DNA of 64,000 nucleotides from Nitrosospira multiformis (GCF_003050865.1 NZ_QAOK01000004.1:104471-168470); one strand, 5' to 3'. Numbered from the stretch's first letter, positions 36,976-47,707 are shown. The notes: generated by a model from the sequence alone, not told the origin. Program-made: numbers and translations.

Positions 36976-37712
36976 TGCGCTGTCTCCTGCAACTGACCCA
37001 CCCACGCGGTATGACGTTCACGTTCCAGGATAATGGCGCGAGTGCGTATCAGTATCACGGCGATGGCATACATCCAACATGCGATTGACATAATCAGCAT
37101 CCCGGTAAGCATGGTGGTGGCCATTTTTGGCGACTGCGTGAGGCTGACGGAGGCGCCTTGATGCAATGTATTCCACCACTTCACGGAAAAATAGATGATG
37201 GGAACGTTTACCACGCCTACCAGAGCAATCACTGCTCCGGCTTTGTCCGCACGGCGCGGATCGTCTATGGCCGCCTGCAAAGACATGAAGCCGATATAGA
37301 GGAACAGAAGAATCAGTTCAGAGGTAAGGCGCGCATCCCACACCCACCAGGTGCCCCACATGGGCTTGCCCCACAAGGCGCCGGTCCAAAGCGCAATAAA
37401 TGTGAACATTGCGCCAGTGGGGGCAATGGCGGTTGCCACCATGGCGGAAAGGCGGGTATTGAATGCAAGGCCGATACCCGACCACAGCGCCATGATGACG
37501 TAGAGAAACATCGACAGCCAGGCCGCAGGGACATGGATGAAAATGATACGATAGGCTTCACCCTGCTGAAAATCGGTGGGAGCTACAAAAAAGCCGATAT
37601 AAAGTCCCACCGCACACAATACAATTGCAGCAATGGAAAACAGGGGAATCATTTTGCCGGCCAGAAAATAGAAGCTTGCCGGAGAGGAATATTTAAACCA
37701 GTTTATCGCCAT
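36972..37712 (-). CDS. ccmC: Heme transport membrane protein CcmC
   Basis: About 246 residues from the ATG at 37712; the frame stays open to 37826, but the family begins near MAINWFKYSSPASFYFLAG, so the longer form is unlikely. Six membrane helices, a WWD motif (WGTWWVWDARLTSELILL) and the flanking conserved histidines (FIHVPAAW and the one in WWNTLHQG) place heme onto CcmE in the periplasm. The stop overlaps ccmD. In most genomes ccmC follows ccmB directly; here about 1.7 kb of other DNA lies between them. Confidence 0.93.
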   Translation of the reverse strand: MAINWFKYSSPASFYFLAGKMIPLFSIAAIVLCAVGLYIGFFVAPTDFQQGEAYRIIFIHVPAAWLSMFLYVIMALWSGIGLAFNTRLSAMVATAIAPTGAMFTFIALWTGALWGKPMWGTWWVWDARLTSELILLFLYIGFMSLQAAIDDPRRADKAGAVIALVGVVNVPIIYFSVKWWNTLHQGASVSLTQSPKMATTMLTGMLIMSIACWMYAIAVILIRTRAIILERERHTAWVGQLQETAQ

Positions 37713-38115
37713 GTAGCAAAGTAGGTAGCAGACTCCATAATTGAGGCCTCGATGAGGCTTTGATAGATTGCGCCGTACCCATATGGCCATGTATCCCGCA
37801 GGACACTGTCGGCCACTGCAACCCAACCTACCTACCCATCCTTACGCCCCGTGCGCGTAACTCCCAATTTTAACCTAAAAACCTCAAATTCAGAATTGGT
37901 TTGTTAAAAACTATCGCTTGGCTGCAATCGGGAGGAGGGCAGTGCCGAAGAGGGAGCGGGAGAAGGTGGATCAGCTACAGCCGATATACATGCAAAAATA
38001 CGTGCAAAAGCAGGAAAACAGGATTTCGCGCAAAGTATCCTGGGAACATAATCATTTCATTTAGCCGATTAATCCGGCAGACACTTCTTTCTATTCCAGA
38101 AATCCGAAAGCGACC
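37713..38115. other. 403-bp region between ccmC and alkA
   Basis: Divergent spacer for ccmC and alkA. A 40-codon frame at 37942-38064 (+) starts with GTG behind GGGAGGAG and encodes a very basic peptide with no known family; it may be a chance ORF. Nothing else is recognisable. Confidence 0.4.
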
Positions 38116-39009
38116 ATGCAATTTTCCTGTTCCATTCCCTTACCTGCGACCTTTCGTCCCGGCGATATCCTGGCCTTTCATCGGCGCGACCGGCAAGAGA
38201 TCGCAGAGCGTGTCAGCAATGCCTCCTTGCAAAAAGCCATGATCTGGCGCGACGTGCCAACGTACCTGTCTATCAGCTTCGAGCCGGGATGGGCAAAGGC
38301 CTCGTTGGTCATCGATGGTAAAGTAGCCGAGGATCGCCAGCTCATCTTCGAGCGTATGGTCCTGCGCATGCTGGGTCTGACCCAGGAGATCGAGATCTTC
38401 GAGAAACGGTATCGCGATCACCCGCAATTGGGCATCCTGATCGCGCAACAACCCGGTCTACGTGTGCCGGTCACTGCCACCCCATTCGAGGCACTGACCT
38501 GGGCGGTCACCGGCCAACAAATCAGCGTCAGCGCTGCTGTTTCCGTGCGCCGGAAATTGATCGTCGCAGCGAATATCCGTCACTCCTGTGGTCTGCTCTG
38601 CTACCCGGATGCGCGCCAGATTCTCGAACTGCCCGAAGAGACGTTGCGGCAAGCAGGTTTTTCGACAACCAAAACCAGAACCTTGCGTGCACTCTCCGCC
38701 CTCGTGTCCGACAACGAGCTTCCGCTGGATGCATGGGTTGAAACGCTTCCGGTCGATGTCATTCGCGAAAAACTTGAAGAAATTCGCGGCATCGGTCCCT
38801 GGACGGTCAATTATGGACTGCTGCGCGGCTTCGGTTGGCTCGACGGCTCACTGCACGGCGATGCAGCGGTTCGACGGGGCCTGCAAGCCTTGCTCGGTGC
38901 GCAGGGCAAAATCAGCGAGGAAAATACGAGGACCTGGCTCGCACAGTTTTCCCCCTGGCGAGCTCTGGTCGGGGCCCACCTCTGGTCAGCCCAGGCTGCG
39001 ATTGCCTGA
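38116..39009 (+). CDS. alkA: DNA-3-methyladenine glycosylase II (AlkA, HhH-GPD)
   Basis: 297 residues. The N-terminal part (about 1-110) is the AlkA-type beta domain; the C-terminal part is the HhH-GPD fold with GQQISVSAA, the hairpin LEEIRGIGPWTVNYGLLRG near 215-235 and SLHGDAAVRRGL, in which the Asp aligns with the catalytic Asp of AlkA. It removes alkylated purines from DNA to start base-excision repair. It is encoded on the plus strand in the middle of the minus-strand ccm genes, an unusual place that suggests later insertion. No ada or ogt gene adjoins it. Confidence 0.9.
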   Translation: MQFSCSIPLPATFRPGDILAFHRRDRQEIAERVSNASLQKAMIWRDVPTYLSISFEPGWAKASLVIDGKVAEDRQLIFERMVLRMLGLTQEIEIFEKRYRDHPQLGILIAQQPGLRVPVTATPFEALTWAVTGQQISVSAAVSVRRKLIVAANIRHSCGLLCYPDARQILELPEETLRQAGFSTTKTRTLRALSALVSDNELPLDAWVETLPVDVIREKLEEIRGIGPWTVNYGLLRGFGWLDGSLHGDAAVRRGLQALLGAQGKISEENTRTWLAQFSPWRALVGAHLWSAQAAIA

Positions 39010-39459
39010 TGAGGACTTGATCAGAAAAAGAATGCTAGTCTTTTTTGCAGCTTTATCGATCTTCCACAATTGGACTTCGAAACCAGCAATTTGTCGGGCG
39101 TCGATGCTCTTGCGTAGAGTCAATGATCATTTGCCCTACAGGGAGTAAGGATACTGTGATTGGCGCTGCAATGCTGTGCTCCCAATCGGCTAGTTTCGAT
39201 ACATGGGTACACATTGATCCACTACTCGTTGTAACGGAAGCTCGAGAAACATGATGATTAACTTGACGTCCGTTTAGCTGTACGTGGCTTAACGCATGGA
39301 ATGATTTACAGCGTTGCTTATCATTTCCCTACAGCAAATTCGCTGGGTTAGCATGAGGTATGACATGAAAACCACTATTCTCTTAACAAAGCGCAAGCCA
39401 CTAAGCTTGGCACTATTCGCCGATCCCGACGCAGCCATGCGTAAGTTCTTTGACCTTCT
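39010..39459. other. 450-bp region after alkA, probably degenerate
   Basis: No intact gene. A short frame at 39123-39254 has no family. The last 95 bp read in plus frame as a possible recombinase fragment (separate entry). It may be debris from the insertion that brought alkA. Confidence 0.4.
39365..39459 (+). pseudogene. Possible N-terminal fragment of a tyrosine recombinase
   Basis: From ATG 39365 the frame reads MKTTILLTKRKPLSLALF then ADPDAAMRKFFDLLYSRDIR. The second half resembles, from memory, the start of the core-binding domain of phage-type integrases (xxAxxRFxxFFxxNIRxxxT). Similarity stops where the frame enters ccmB on the other strand. This is a very short match and could be chance. 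Confidence 0.25.
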
Positions 39460-40119
39460 TTATTCGAGGGATATACGCAGCGATACCGCGGTAGTCCACG
39501 GCGCCAATACCAGGGATGCCAGCAGGAAAGCACCCAGCAGGGACATGTGTGCTCCCGCGCCTAACCCGGCAGTGCTTGCCTCCACTGCACCTGCGCCGAA
39601 AATCAGTACGGGTATGTACAACGGCAACACCAGCAGGGAGACCAGTACGCCGCCGCCGCGCAGGCCAAGGGTAAGCGCTGCGCCGATTGCGCCGATCAGG
39701 CTCAGCACAGGTGTTCCGAGCAGCAGGGAAGCAGTCAGCACGAGAAGTGCGTCATTCGTCAGGTCGTACTGGATGCCCAATACGGGCGCCATCAGTACAA
39801 GCGGAACGCCAGTCACGAGCCAGTGCGCCAATGCCTTGCCCAATACGAGCAGGGGCAGGGATTGGGGCGAGAGCAGCATCTGCTCCAGTGTGCCATCCAG
39901 GTAGTCGCTGGAAAACATGCGACCCAGTGACAACATCGACGCCAGCAGGGCAGCCACCCAGACCACGCCGGGGGCCATGACGCGGAGCATGTTCATCTCC
40001 GGCCCGACACCAAGCGGGAAAAGACTGACGACGATGATGAAAAAAAACAGCGTCGTCAGGACATCCGAACGGCGCCTTGCCGCGAGCAGAAGATCGCGCC
40101 GGATGATCCAGAAAAACAT
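39460..40119 (-). CDS. ccmB: Heme exporter permease CcmB
   Basis: 219 residues with six membrane helices. It begins WIIRRDLLLAARRRSDVL, the conserved cytoplasmic lead, has SSDYLDGTLEQMLLSPQ in the first loop and ends in the family's typical ALRISL-like tail (VSLRISLE), so it is full length. With CcmA it forms the ABC unit that drives release of holo-CcmE. It starts 1 bp after the ccmA stop. The next ccm gene (ccmC) is 1.7 kb away beyond alkA. Confidence 0.94.
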   Translation of the reverse strand: MFFWIIRRDLLLAARRRSDVLTTLFFFIIVVSLFPLGVGPEMNMLRVMAPGVVWVAALLASMLSLGRMFSSDYLDGTLEQMLLSPQSLPLLVLGKALAHWLVTGVPLVLMAPVLGIQYDLTNDALLVLTASLLLGTPVLSLIGAIGAALTLGLRGGGVLVSLLVLPLYIPVLIFGAGAVEASTAGLGAGAHMSLLGAFLLASLVLAPWTTAVSLRISLE

Positions 40120-40120
40120 G

Positions 40121-40741
40121 TCAGGTGAGCTGCAGCCGCTGGATGGCGGCGCCGGCTATCTCGATTTCCTGGTGGGTCGTCATCACGATCATGCCGCCGT
40201 GTTCCAGGTGCCGCTCTATCAAACCTTGTACCAGTTTGACTGCGCTCGTATCGAGTGCAGTCAAGGGCTCATCCAGTATCCAGAGCACGGTACCGCATGC
40301 CAGCAGGCGTGCCAGCGTCACCCGGCGGCGCTGGCCCTGGGACAACACCTTGGCAGGCAACAGTTCGCGTCCGCCCAATCCCATGTGCTGCAAGGCAGCG
40401 TGGGCCTTACGTTCATCCAGATCAACCCCCCCGAGCGCGCTGGAGATGCGCAAATTCTCGATGGCAGTCAGATCGTCTTTTACCCCGCCTAAATGGCCGA
40501 GGTAGGTCATTGCGCCAAAATAGTCTCCGCCAAGAGAGCGAATCTGGGTACCGTCCCAGCGGATTTCGCCCTCGGCCGGCGAAGCCAGTCCGCACAACAT
40601 GCGCAGAAGACTCGTTTTACCGCTGCCGTTCGGGCCCTGAACCTGCATCAACCCCCCGGATTCGAGCAAAAAATTGACCCCACTGAACAGCTTGCGGTCT
40701 CCGCGAATGCAGGTCAGGTCAATTCCTTGCAGCGTGGGCAT
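40121..40741 (-). CDS. ccmA: Heme exporter ATP-binding protein CcmA
   Basis: 206 residues, an ABC ATPase. Walker A GPNGSGKT lies at residues 36-43, the signature LSQGQRRRVTLARLLA near 133-148, Walker B LWILDEP near 153-159, and the switch His in MTTHQE near 192. It powers the CcmAB complex that frees heme-loaded CcmE from CcmC. It is the first gene of the ccm run; its start lacks a strong ribosome site. Length is standard. Confidence 0.95.
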   Translation of the reverse strand: MPTLQGIDLTCIRGDRKLFSGVNFLLESGGLMQVQGPNGSGKTSLLRMLCGLASPAEGEIRWDGTQIRSLGGDYFGAMTYLGHLGGVKDDLTAIENLRISSALGGVDLDERKAHAALQHMGLGGRELLPAKVLSQGQRRRVTLARLLACGTVLWILDEPLTALDTSAVKLVQGLIERHLEHGGMIVMTTHQEIEIAGAAIQRLQLT

Positions 40742-40854
40742 TATCGGTCGCCAAAAAAGACAGCATTATAGCGTAACGATAAGGCCGATGGCCTTCGGAT
40801 TGATCTTCCAGTTTTTATGGGTGAGCCTGGCAGCGCGTAGGGCATCAAAAGTAC

Positions 40855-41319
40855 TTATTGCTTGAACTTTACCTCGGCGCGCTGCCTGATCTGCTCCAGC
40901 GACAGGTCTTCCTTGTGCATTGCGACGAACCAGATATGGCCAAAAGGGTCTTGCAGGGCGCCTGACCGGTCGCCGTAAAACTGGTCTTCCAGCGGCTTGA
41001 TGATCCTTGCTCCTTCCCCCACGGCCTGAGCAAACACTGCATCCACATCGTTCACATATAGATGCAGGCCGACCGCAGAACTGCCGGACGATTGCGGATT
41101 ACGGAAAGGGCTTTCCTCGCCGCAGTCATCCGCTATCATGATGCGCGAATCACCGATCTGAATCTCCGCATGGCCGACTTTTTCATCCGGCGTATCCATC
41201 CTGAACAATTCCATTGCACTGAAGGCACGCTTGTAGAATGCGATCGCCTCGGCCGCTCCATCGATGATGAGATAGGGAGTTATGCTGTGGTAGCCATCGG
41301 GTATGGGTTTGACAATCAT
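40855..41319 (-). CDS. VOC family protein (PhnB-like glyoxalase fold)
   Basis: About 154 residues from ATG 41319, preceded by AAGGAA; the frame stays open to 41415 but lacks a ribosome site there. It begins PDGYHSITPYLIIDGAAEAI and has two beta-alpha-beta-beta-beta units: FYKRAFSAMELFRM..GHAEIQIGDSRIMIAD and AVGLHLYVNDVDAVFAQAV..DQFYGDRSGALQDPFGHIW. This is the PhnB/YdhR-type VOC group, often annotated as glyoxalase or bleomycin-resistance-like. The substrate is unknown. It stands alone between ccmA and the M64 operon. Confidence 0.88.
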   Translation of the reverse strand: MIVKPIPDGYHSITPYLIIDGAAEAIAFYKRAFSAMELFRMDTPDEKVGHAEIQIGDSRIMIADDCGEESPFRNPQSSGSSAVGLHLYVNDVDAVFAQAVGEGARIIKPLEDQFYGDRSGALQDPFGHIWFVAMHKEDLSLEQIRQRAEVKFKQ

Positions 41320-41499
41320 GTGCGGTTCCTTTGGTTGATTGATGAACTCCTGAAGAGGGCAGGATGATTGAGGGTGGGAAACCGTGAGCTTGCCGATGAG
41401 CTTCCAACTGCCCACGAATGGGAAAGAGTGGAAAGCGGGCGGTGATTGAAAGTTGAAAGGCTCACGCTCAGGACTTCTGACCGATTCTTCCTTCGGACA

Positions 41500-44172
41500 T
41501 TATTCGGGCTTTATCCCTTTACTCCGGCCACACCGTTCATCCAGGCATTTCAACAGCGTCGGCAGATCGATTCCCTGTTCCTTTAGCCTCTGTATGAGTT
41601 CATCGCTGATCACGTCCTTCTCCTGAAGGCAGTGCAGCAGGTTGCAGAAATCGTTGGCTTTGGGTTCGTTCGGATTCCATACATCGCCTCCCGGGGTCGC
41701 AACCGCAGTAAGCGTGCGTTCCCGTTCAAAAGGCGTTCCCCGCGCGGTTTCACCGCGTGCGCGCACCCGGATGTGGAAGACGCCTTGCACCTTGAGTGAA
41801 TAGGCAGCAGTAAATTGCCCCTGCGAATCGCGGCTGAGCGCGATAAGCTCAGAAATCCCATCCGGTCGCACTATTTCGGCCCAGGCGTTTGCATTTCCCT
41901 GAAGCGGTGCATCATATTCGTACAGCGCAGCGATCAGGTGAATGACTGCATCCACCTCGAAACTCGCTTGCTTGACGTACGCCGTGAAGGTCAAGCTGGA
42001 ATAGATGTGCGCCACAAACTCATAGGGTAGCGCCGTGTGCTGTGCAGCAGATAACGATGTTCCGCCCTGCAACTTCAGTATTGCATGCCATTGCCCGGCA
42101 TGGCTTCCGGAAGCCTGGGCCGGAAGCACTGGCAACGCGCATCGGTAATAAGATGCATACGGGCTCAAGATGAATTGTGAATTGGTTGGCTCCCGTGGTA
42201 AAGCCGGCGTAATACTGGAGCCATCTGGCGCCTCAAGCTGAAAATCGATCGCTCGCGGGAAAGGGCTCAATACGATCAGATCCATTCCATAATCCGCTTC
42301 ACAGATCGAAACCGGGATACGATGCTCCGATTCTCTATCGAGAACACCCCGCGGATCGGCTGTGATCTGGGCATTCGATACGCCTGCGAGAATCTGCAGG
42401 AAATACTTGCTGAGCCGCATGGGTTGGTCGCCCGAAAGTGCGCCGGTCACCAGAAGATACCCGTTATGTCCCTGGCATAGGGTTGTCAATGCGGGAACAC
42501 TGATATTGGAGGGTAGTCCCAGGCCGACCGCATAAGTATTTGCCGTGATGCTGCCCGTGACGTCAGCAAGAGGCGGGGGACGGTTCCACATTCCGTCGGT
42601 GAGCACGACCATGGCGGTAACGTCATAAGGCGTGGCTGCCGCCGCCTGCGCATCATCCAGCATCTGCTTTCCATTTATGACACCGTCACCAATGGAGGTG
42701 GCGCCAGCGGGATCGATGTCGCTTCCCGCAATATGTCCAATGGCGATGGTTCGCCCCGCGCCGCCCGGAGCAGCACCGGCCTCCTGGATTTCCATGAGGC
42801 GCTGTGCCGCTTCGTTGAAGCGGACAAGGCCGATACCGTCCGCGGGTTGCATGACACTGATGAAAACATTGGCGGCTTCACGCAGTTTCTGTACCTTGGG
42901 GATGCCATCGCCAGCATCTTCATTCATGCTGCCGGAGCGGTCGAGCACAAGCGCCACAGCGGAGTGAGGACGCGCAATTGTGTTGGCAGCGATGTTGATT
43001 ACCCAGCTTTCCCCGGTCTGGACGCAGCGCACGGTAACATTGCCGCTGGCAGTATCGCCTGGATTCATGGAGGTGTAGGACAGCCACAGCCGCGCGTAGG
43101 TGACCGGCAGAATCGGGTCGCTCGTCACCACAACGGAGGTGCCATTCGGTGTACCGAATCCGTCGGTAGGGCCTGCGGTAATCTCGAATGTGAGGCTTCG
43201 GCAGGACACTACTTCCCATACGATTGCCCGATGCGTTGTTACGCCGACACCGCCCATCCCGGCGGGAACATTCAGGAAATTTATACTCGGAGTGGTCAGG
43301 GTGATCGATTCAGGGGGAAGAAACAGTTGCAGCGTTTGCCGGATTACGCCTGCGCAGACGGGGCAGAAGGGCGCATAATCCCGCATATAACAGCTTGGCA
43401 GGGGGCGATAGGTGTCGCAGTCCGAGTAAATTGCGCCTTCATAGGTGCCTACCGCACCAGGCGCGGGAGGCATCGCGGGTGGGACGCAGGCGGATGCCGC
43501 ACAACCGGGGTCGCATTGCGAAGGCATGGGAGTGCTCGTCGCGATGAGGTCGCGCCACTTGTTTGTGGCAAGGTTCGTGTCGCGTGTTACATTCGGCTGA
43601 GAGGGTTCTCCCGCCGGTGTGCCTGCGCCATTCCCCCCATACTCATCGGCCAGTCCAAAAGCGCTGTGCCCCATTTCGTGGATCGCTATCTGCGCTGCCT
43701 GGGCGTGGGTGGAGCACGTGGCAATGGCTCCACCTGAGCCCCCATACTTGCTCGAATTGACTATGCAAAGTATCTGATGCCTGAGCGGGACCTGGGCGGA
43801 CGCAACAGACAACGCGAGCACAGTATCCACGGTGAGCAGGCGATCGAGCGGTGTTCCGGCAAAGATGCTGCAAAATGTCGCGTCAAAGTAGGTATTGGCC
43901 GTGGTTGGAGTTCCCCCCGCGCATCCAGGGTCATCCGCGCCGCTTTCATTCGACACCACATCGACGCGGTGCACGTTGATTCCGCAGAAGAGTTCGTCCA
44001 GGGGCGGGGTAGTGCGCAGGGCCGTGACAAAATTCTGTACGTCTGTATGGTACTGCGCCAGCTCGGTCGCACGGTATCCATCGCCCAGAATGACCAGGTT
44101 CCATCGCACACTATCGGAACCGTGATCAACGATCTTTGTGGTGCCGACGACATACCCGTCACTCGCACTCAT
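41500..44172 (-). CDS. M64 family metallopeptidase fused to a von Willebrand A domain
   Basis: 890 residues. The N-terminal third is an IgA-peptidase-M64-like domain: WNLVILGDGYRATELAQYHTD, INVHRVDVVSNESGADDPG and the zinc site IHEMGHSAFGLADEYGG (His/Glu near residue 164). A Cys-rich segment follows (about 205-275). A beta-sandwich (about 290-395) leads to a VWA domain with an intact MIDAS, LDRSGSM near residue 407. The last 250 residues are beta-rich with immunoglobulin-like segments and end in a small helical part. There is no signal peptide, which is odd for a disulfide-rich protease. It is the last gene of a minus-strand operon; its ATG overlaps the stop of the 156-residue gene as ATGA. 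Target unknown. Confidence 0.85.
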   Translation of the reverse strand: MSASDGYVVGTTKIVDHGSDSVRWNLVILGDGYRATELAQYHTDVQNFVTALRTTPPLDELFCGINVHRVDVVSNESGADDPGCAGGTPTTANTYFDATFCSIFAGTPLDRLLTVDTVLALSVASAQVPLRHQILCIVNSSKYGGSGGAIATCSTHAQAAQIAIHEMGHSAFGLADEYGGNGAGTPAGEPSQPNVTRDTNLATNKWRDLIATSTPMPSQCDPGCAASACVPPAMPPAPGAVGTYEGAIYSDCDTYRPLPSCYMRDYAPFCPVCAGVIRQTLQLFLPPESITLTTPSINFLNVPAGMGGVGVTTHRAIVWEVVSCRSLTFEITAGPTDGFGTPNGTSVVVTSDPILPVTYARLWLSYTSMNPGDTASGNVTVRCVQTGESWVINIAANTIARPHSAVALVLDRSGSMNEDAGDGIPKVQKLREAANVFISVMQPADGIGLVRFNEAAQRLMEIQEAGAAPGGAGRTIAIGHIAGSDIDPAGATSIGDGVINGKQMLDDAQAAAATPYDVTAMVVLTDGMWNRPPPLADVTGSITANTYAVGLGLPSNISVPALTTLCQGHNGYLLVTGALSGDQPMRLSKYFLQILAGVSNAQITADPRGVLDRESEHRIPVSICEADYGMDLIVLSPFPRAIDFQLEAPDGSSITPALPREPTNSQFILSPYASYYRCALPVLPAQASGSHAGQWHAILKLQGGTSLSAAQHTALPYEFVAHIYSSLTFTAYVKQASFEVDAVIHLIAALYEYDAPLQGNANAWAEIVRPDGISELIALSRDSQGQFTAAYSLKVQGVFHIRVRARGETARGTPFERERTLTAVATPGGDVWNPNEPKANDFCNLLHCLQEKDVISDELIQRLKEQGIDLPTLLKCLDERCGRSKGIKPE

Positions 44173-44639
44173 TGCATGCCCCCTTTCTCTCCCCTAGGTA
44201 TGTCAAACCGGGCCAACTCGGTTGAGGCGGCACGCTGGTGTGCGCCTGTAGCGGAAAGAGCAGAAACATTCAGTGACTCACCCATCAGGGCAATGGATTC
44301 GGCAGCGGGATTGTCCGGAAGAAGCACTTCAAAAATACTCTCCTTGACCTCCCCGAATTTTCGTTCAATCTTGCCATCGGGTGAGTGCACCTCAACGGAG
44401 CCGAGGAGCGGCGAATGGATAAGCCGGTGAAACAGGAGCTGGTTGTTCCTGTCCTGGAGTTCCATCCAGAAGCCACCATTTTTTCTGGCCTGAGGCGCTT
44501 CTCCGACCGAAGGCGGACAAATCATGGGAAGTCGCTCGTACGAGACAAGGTGAACCACTCCATCTGCAACTCGGAATGTGAGCCTCAGCGTCCTGCGCAG
44601 ATTGGGGTCGAGCCGTCGGGATTGATCCGAATTTTGCAT
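44169..44639 (-). CDS. Conserved hypothetical protein coupled to the M64/VWA gene
   Basis: 156 residues with no signal peptide or membrane helix. Sequence features: a basic start (QSRRLDPNLRRTLRLTFRVA), a middle with WMELQDRNNQLLFHRLIHSP that looks like paired beta strands, and a C-terminal helical part ending FDIPRGEKGGMQ. I do not recognise a family. AGGAGA lies before the ATG. Its stop codon overlaps the start of the M64/VWA gene (ATGA), so the two are translated together; it may be a chaperone, inhibitor or partner of that protein. Confidence 0.75.
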   Translation of the reverse strand: MQNSDQSRRLDPNLRRTLRLTFRVADGVVHLVSYERLPMICPPSVGEAPQARKNGGFWMELQDRNNQLLFHRLIHSPLLGSVEVHSPDGKIERKFGEVKESIFEVLLPDNPAAESIALMGESLNVSALSATGAHQRAASTELARFDIPRGEKGGMQ

Positions 44640-44786
44640 GCTTTCTCCTGTGGGTAGGACGGTACAGCTCGCGGGGGATGATGCGTTGAACTCGGTTCGC
44701 TGGCTCTAATCCTGATGCCTGCTCCTGTTCACATTCGCCTGCACCCTGTCCATTCCTGCTTGCCTGACGAGTTTGCTGAGGTCATC

Positions 44787-45728
44787 TCAAACTTTCACGG
44801 TCTTACGTTCGAGCGCGTCCCTATCCCAGTGTGCGAGAGTGGCAGCTGCTTCATAAGTGGTTTGAAGAAACGAGAGCAGTGTCTGTGCAGGATTCCCGGT
44901 TGTTCGAACGGCTTCGTAGGGCAGGATGAATTCGCCGAGCTTGTCATGAAAATAAGCTGCCTCCGGCTGAACCTTGTACTCGTTGAAACCCGCAGGGCTG
45001 GGGTAGGCATAAGCATAAAAGGCAGCCTCTCCCAGGCCTGTCCCCGGCCAGAAGCCCGCACTCGATACCTCATGCGAATACGCTTCTTCCATTACACGGG
45101 CGGCAACATTGGGCGCGCCCCCCGGATGCTTCGGCGCGGTTCGTCCCGAGAACCGGGTTACCGCGAGATCGAACGCACCCCAGAAAAAATGCACCGGACT
45201 CACTTTTCCTATGAAGCGGGCACGAAAATCCTTCAAAACGCAGTCCACTTGCACCAGAGCTCGCCAGAAGAGGGAAGCTGCCTCTTTATCATAGCTTGCA
45301 TGCTGATCATCCTTCTCGAAAGAAATAGCCACTTCCACCTCCACCGGCCTGGCAAGGATTTTTACCTCAATGCCGAGTTCGTCGAGCGCCTGCATGGTCT
45401 TGCAGTAGAAATCAGCAACCGACATGGGTTCCAGCGCGAAGGTGCGATCGGCACCCTTCGATGTGGTGATATGAAGCATGTGCGCAATAAAATCGAAGTC
45501 GATGGCGAAGGTAAATATCCCGTAAGGAATAGGCGAAGTGGTGAGGCCGCGAGCGGTGACATAAAGCGTGGAGCCCCAGCAGTGGTTGATATCCGGCGAG
45601 AGCATGAGCCGTACCTTCCCGACTATCTGTGTCCACATATGGAGGGTGTTGCAGGTGTCCTGCCAGGCTTCCAGGGGAGGCAGTTTCGGCCAGCCAGTCC
45701 CGATATCCGCTATATGTTTATTTGTCAT
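44787..45728 (-). CDS. DUF5996 family protein
   Basis: 313 residues, soluble. Distinctive segments are WPKLPPLEAWQDTCNTLHMW at the N-terminus, KVRLMLSPDINHCWGSTLYV, YGIFTFAIDFDFIAHML, and a C-terminal part with SPVHFFWGAFDLAVTRFSGR and a SHEVSSAGFWPGTG block. These fit the DUF5996 family as I know it, which has conserved His, Trp and Asp residues but no proven activity. It lies between the Cys-rich protein and the 156-residue gene, all on the minus strand with gaps of 120 and 147 bp, and may belong to the same functional set. Confidence 0.8.
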   Translation of the reverse strand: MTNKHIADIGTGWPKLPPLEAWQDTCNTLHMWTQIVGKVRLMLSPDINHCWGSTLYVTARGLTTSPIPYGIFTFAIDFDFIAHMLHITTSKGADRTFALEPMSVADFYCKTMQALDELGIEVKILARPVEVEVAISFEKDDQHASYDKEAASLFWRALVQVDCVLKDFRARFIGKVSPVHFFWGAFDLAVTRFSGRTAPKHPGGAPNVAARVMEEAYSHEVSSAGFWPGTGLGEAAFYAYAYPSPAGFNEYKVQPEAAYFHDKLGEFILPYEAVRTTGNPAQTLLSFLQTTYEAAATLAHWDRDALERKTVKV

Positions 45729-45848
45729 AGGTATTAGGTTGACGCGGGAAAATGGAAAAATCGCATCACTACAACGCCTGCCTGCAATTCATCTGGCATG
45801 TTATATCGGAACCGGATCGAGCGGAGCGGATAGAATCTCTCGTTCAGA

Positions 45849-46166
45849 TCAAGGGAAATCCGGCGGAAGCTCAGGGCATGGACCGCATGTTCCGGCCTCG
45901 TGATCGTAGCATCCGCATTCGCCGGTTTCCTCATTGCACACAACGGTAATTATGCCGGGGCCATCGGTGCTCGTACCTGCAGACCCAGCAGACGAAGAGA
46001 TGCGGAAGCTTGACCAGCGAACGGGGGTGCCATGCAGGCGATTCATTATTGCACTCATCTCCTGCACTTTTCCTGTAATCTCTTCAAACAAGCGACCCAT
46101 ACGCTGCCGGTCATCGCCCTTCAATGGTTCGAGAGGCTTCAATTTTTCCTGTGGGGATTCGGACAT
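45849..46166 (-). CDS. Small protein with Cys-rich tail, function unknown
   Basis: 105 residues from ATG 46166, which follows GGGAGAA. The first 45 residues are charged and helical (DRQRMGRLFEEITGKVQEM). A Ser/Gly/Thr-rich linker (about 55-70) leads to the tail VVCNEETGECGCYDHEAGTC then GPCPELPPDFP, with five cysteines in about 24 residues. The layout of a helical leader, Gly/Ser linker and compact Cys-rich end is seen in metal-binding and in RiPP-like peptides, but no family is recognised. It is the first gene of the minus-strand run that ends in the M64/VWA gene. Confidence 0.65.
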   Translation of the reverse strand: MSESPQEKLKPLEPLKGDDRQRMGRLFEEITGKVQEMSAIMNRLHGTPVRWSSFRISSSAGSAGTSTDGPGIITVVCNEETGECGCYDHEAGTCGPCPELPPDFP

Positions 46167-46172
46167 TTCCAA

Positions 46173-47506
<1,334 letters not shown>

Positions 47507-47707
47507 GTGTTTAGTCCCGCTGTATAGTGATATATGGTATAGGCACCTACAGAGGGGAATTAGAATTAGGGAAAAGTATTAATATGGTTGCGCCACAACG
47601 ACAAAGGCGGTGCGTCCAGCGATACAAAATAGTCAAAAGAATCCTGCCTTGCACTTTCCGCCATTCATTATTTAAACCAGGCTGCCGTTAATATCTCTCT
47701 TGCTGTT

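Noticed and set aside
42733..43737. 334-codon plus-strand frame opposite the M64/VWA gene
   Set aside because: Antisense to a gene with intact catalytic motifs; the translated sequence is low in recognisable structure.
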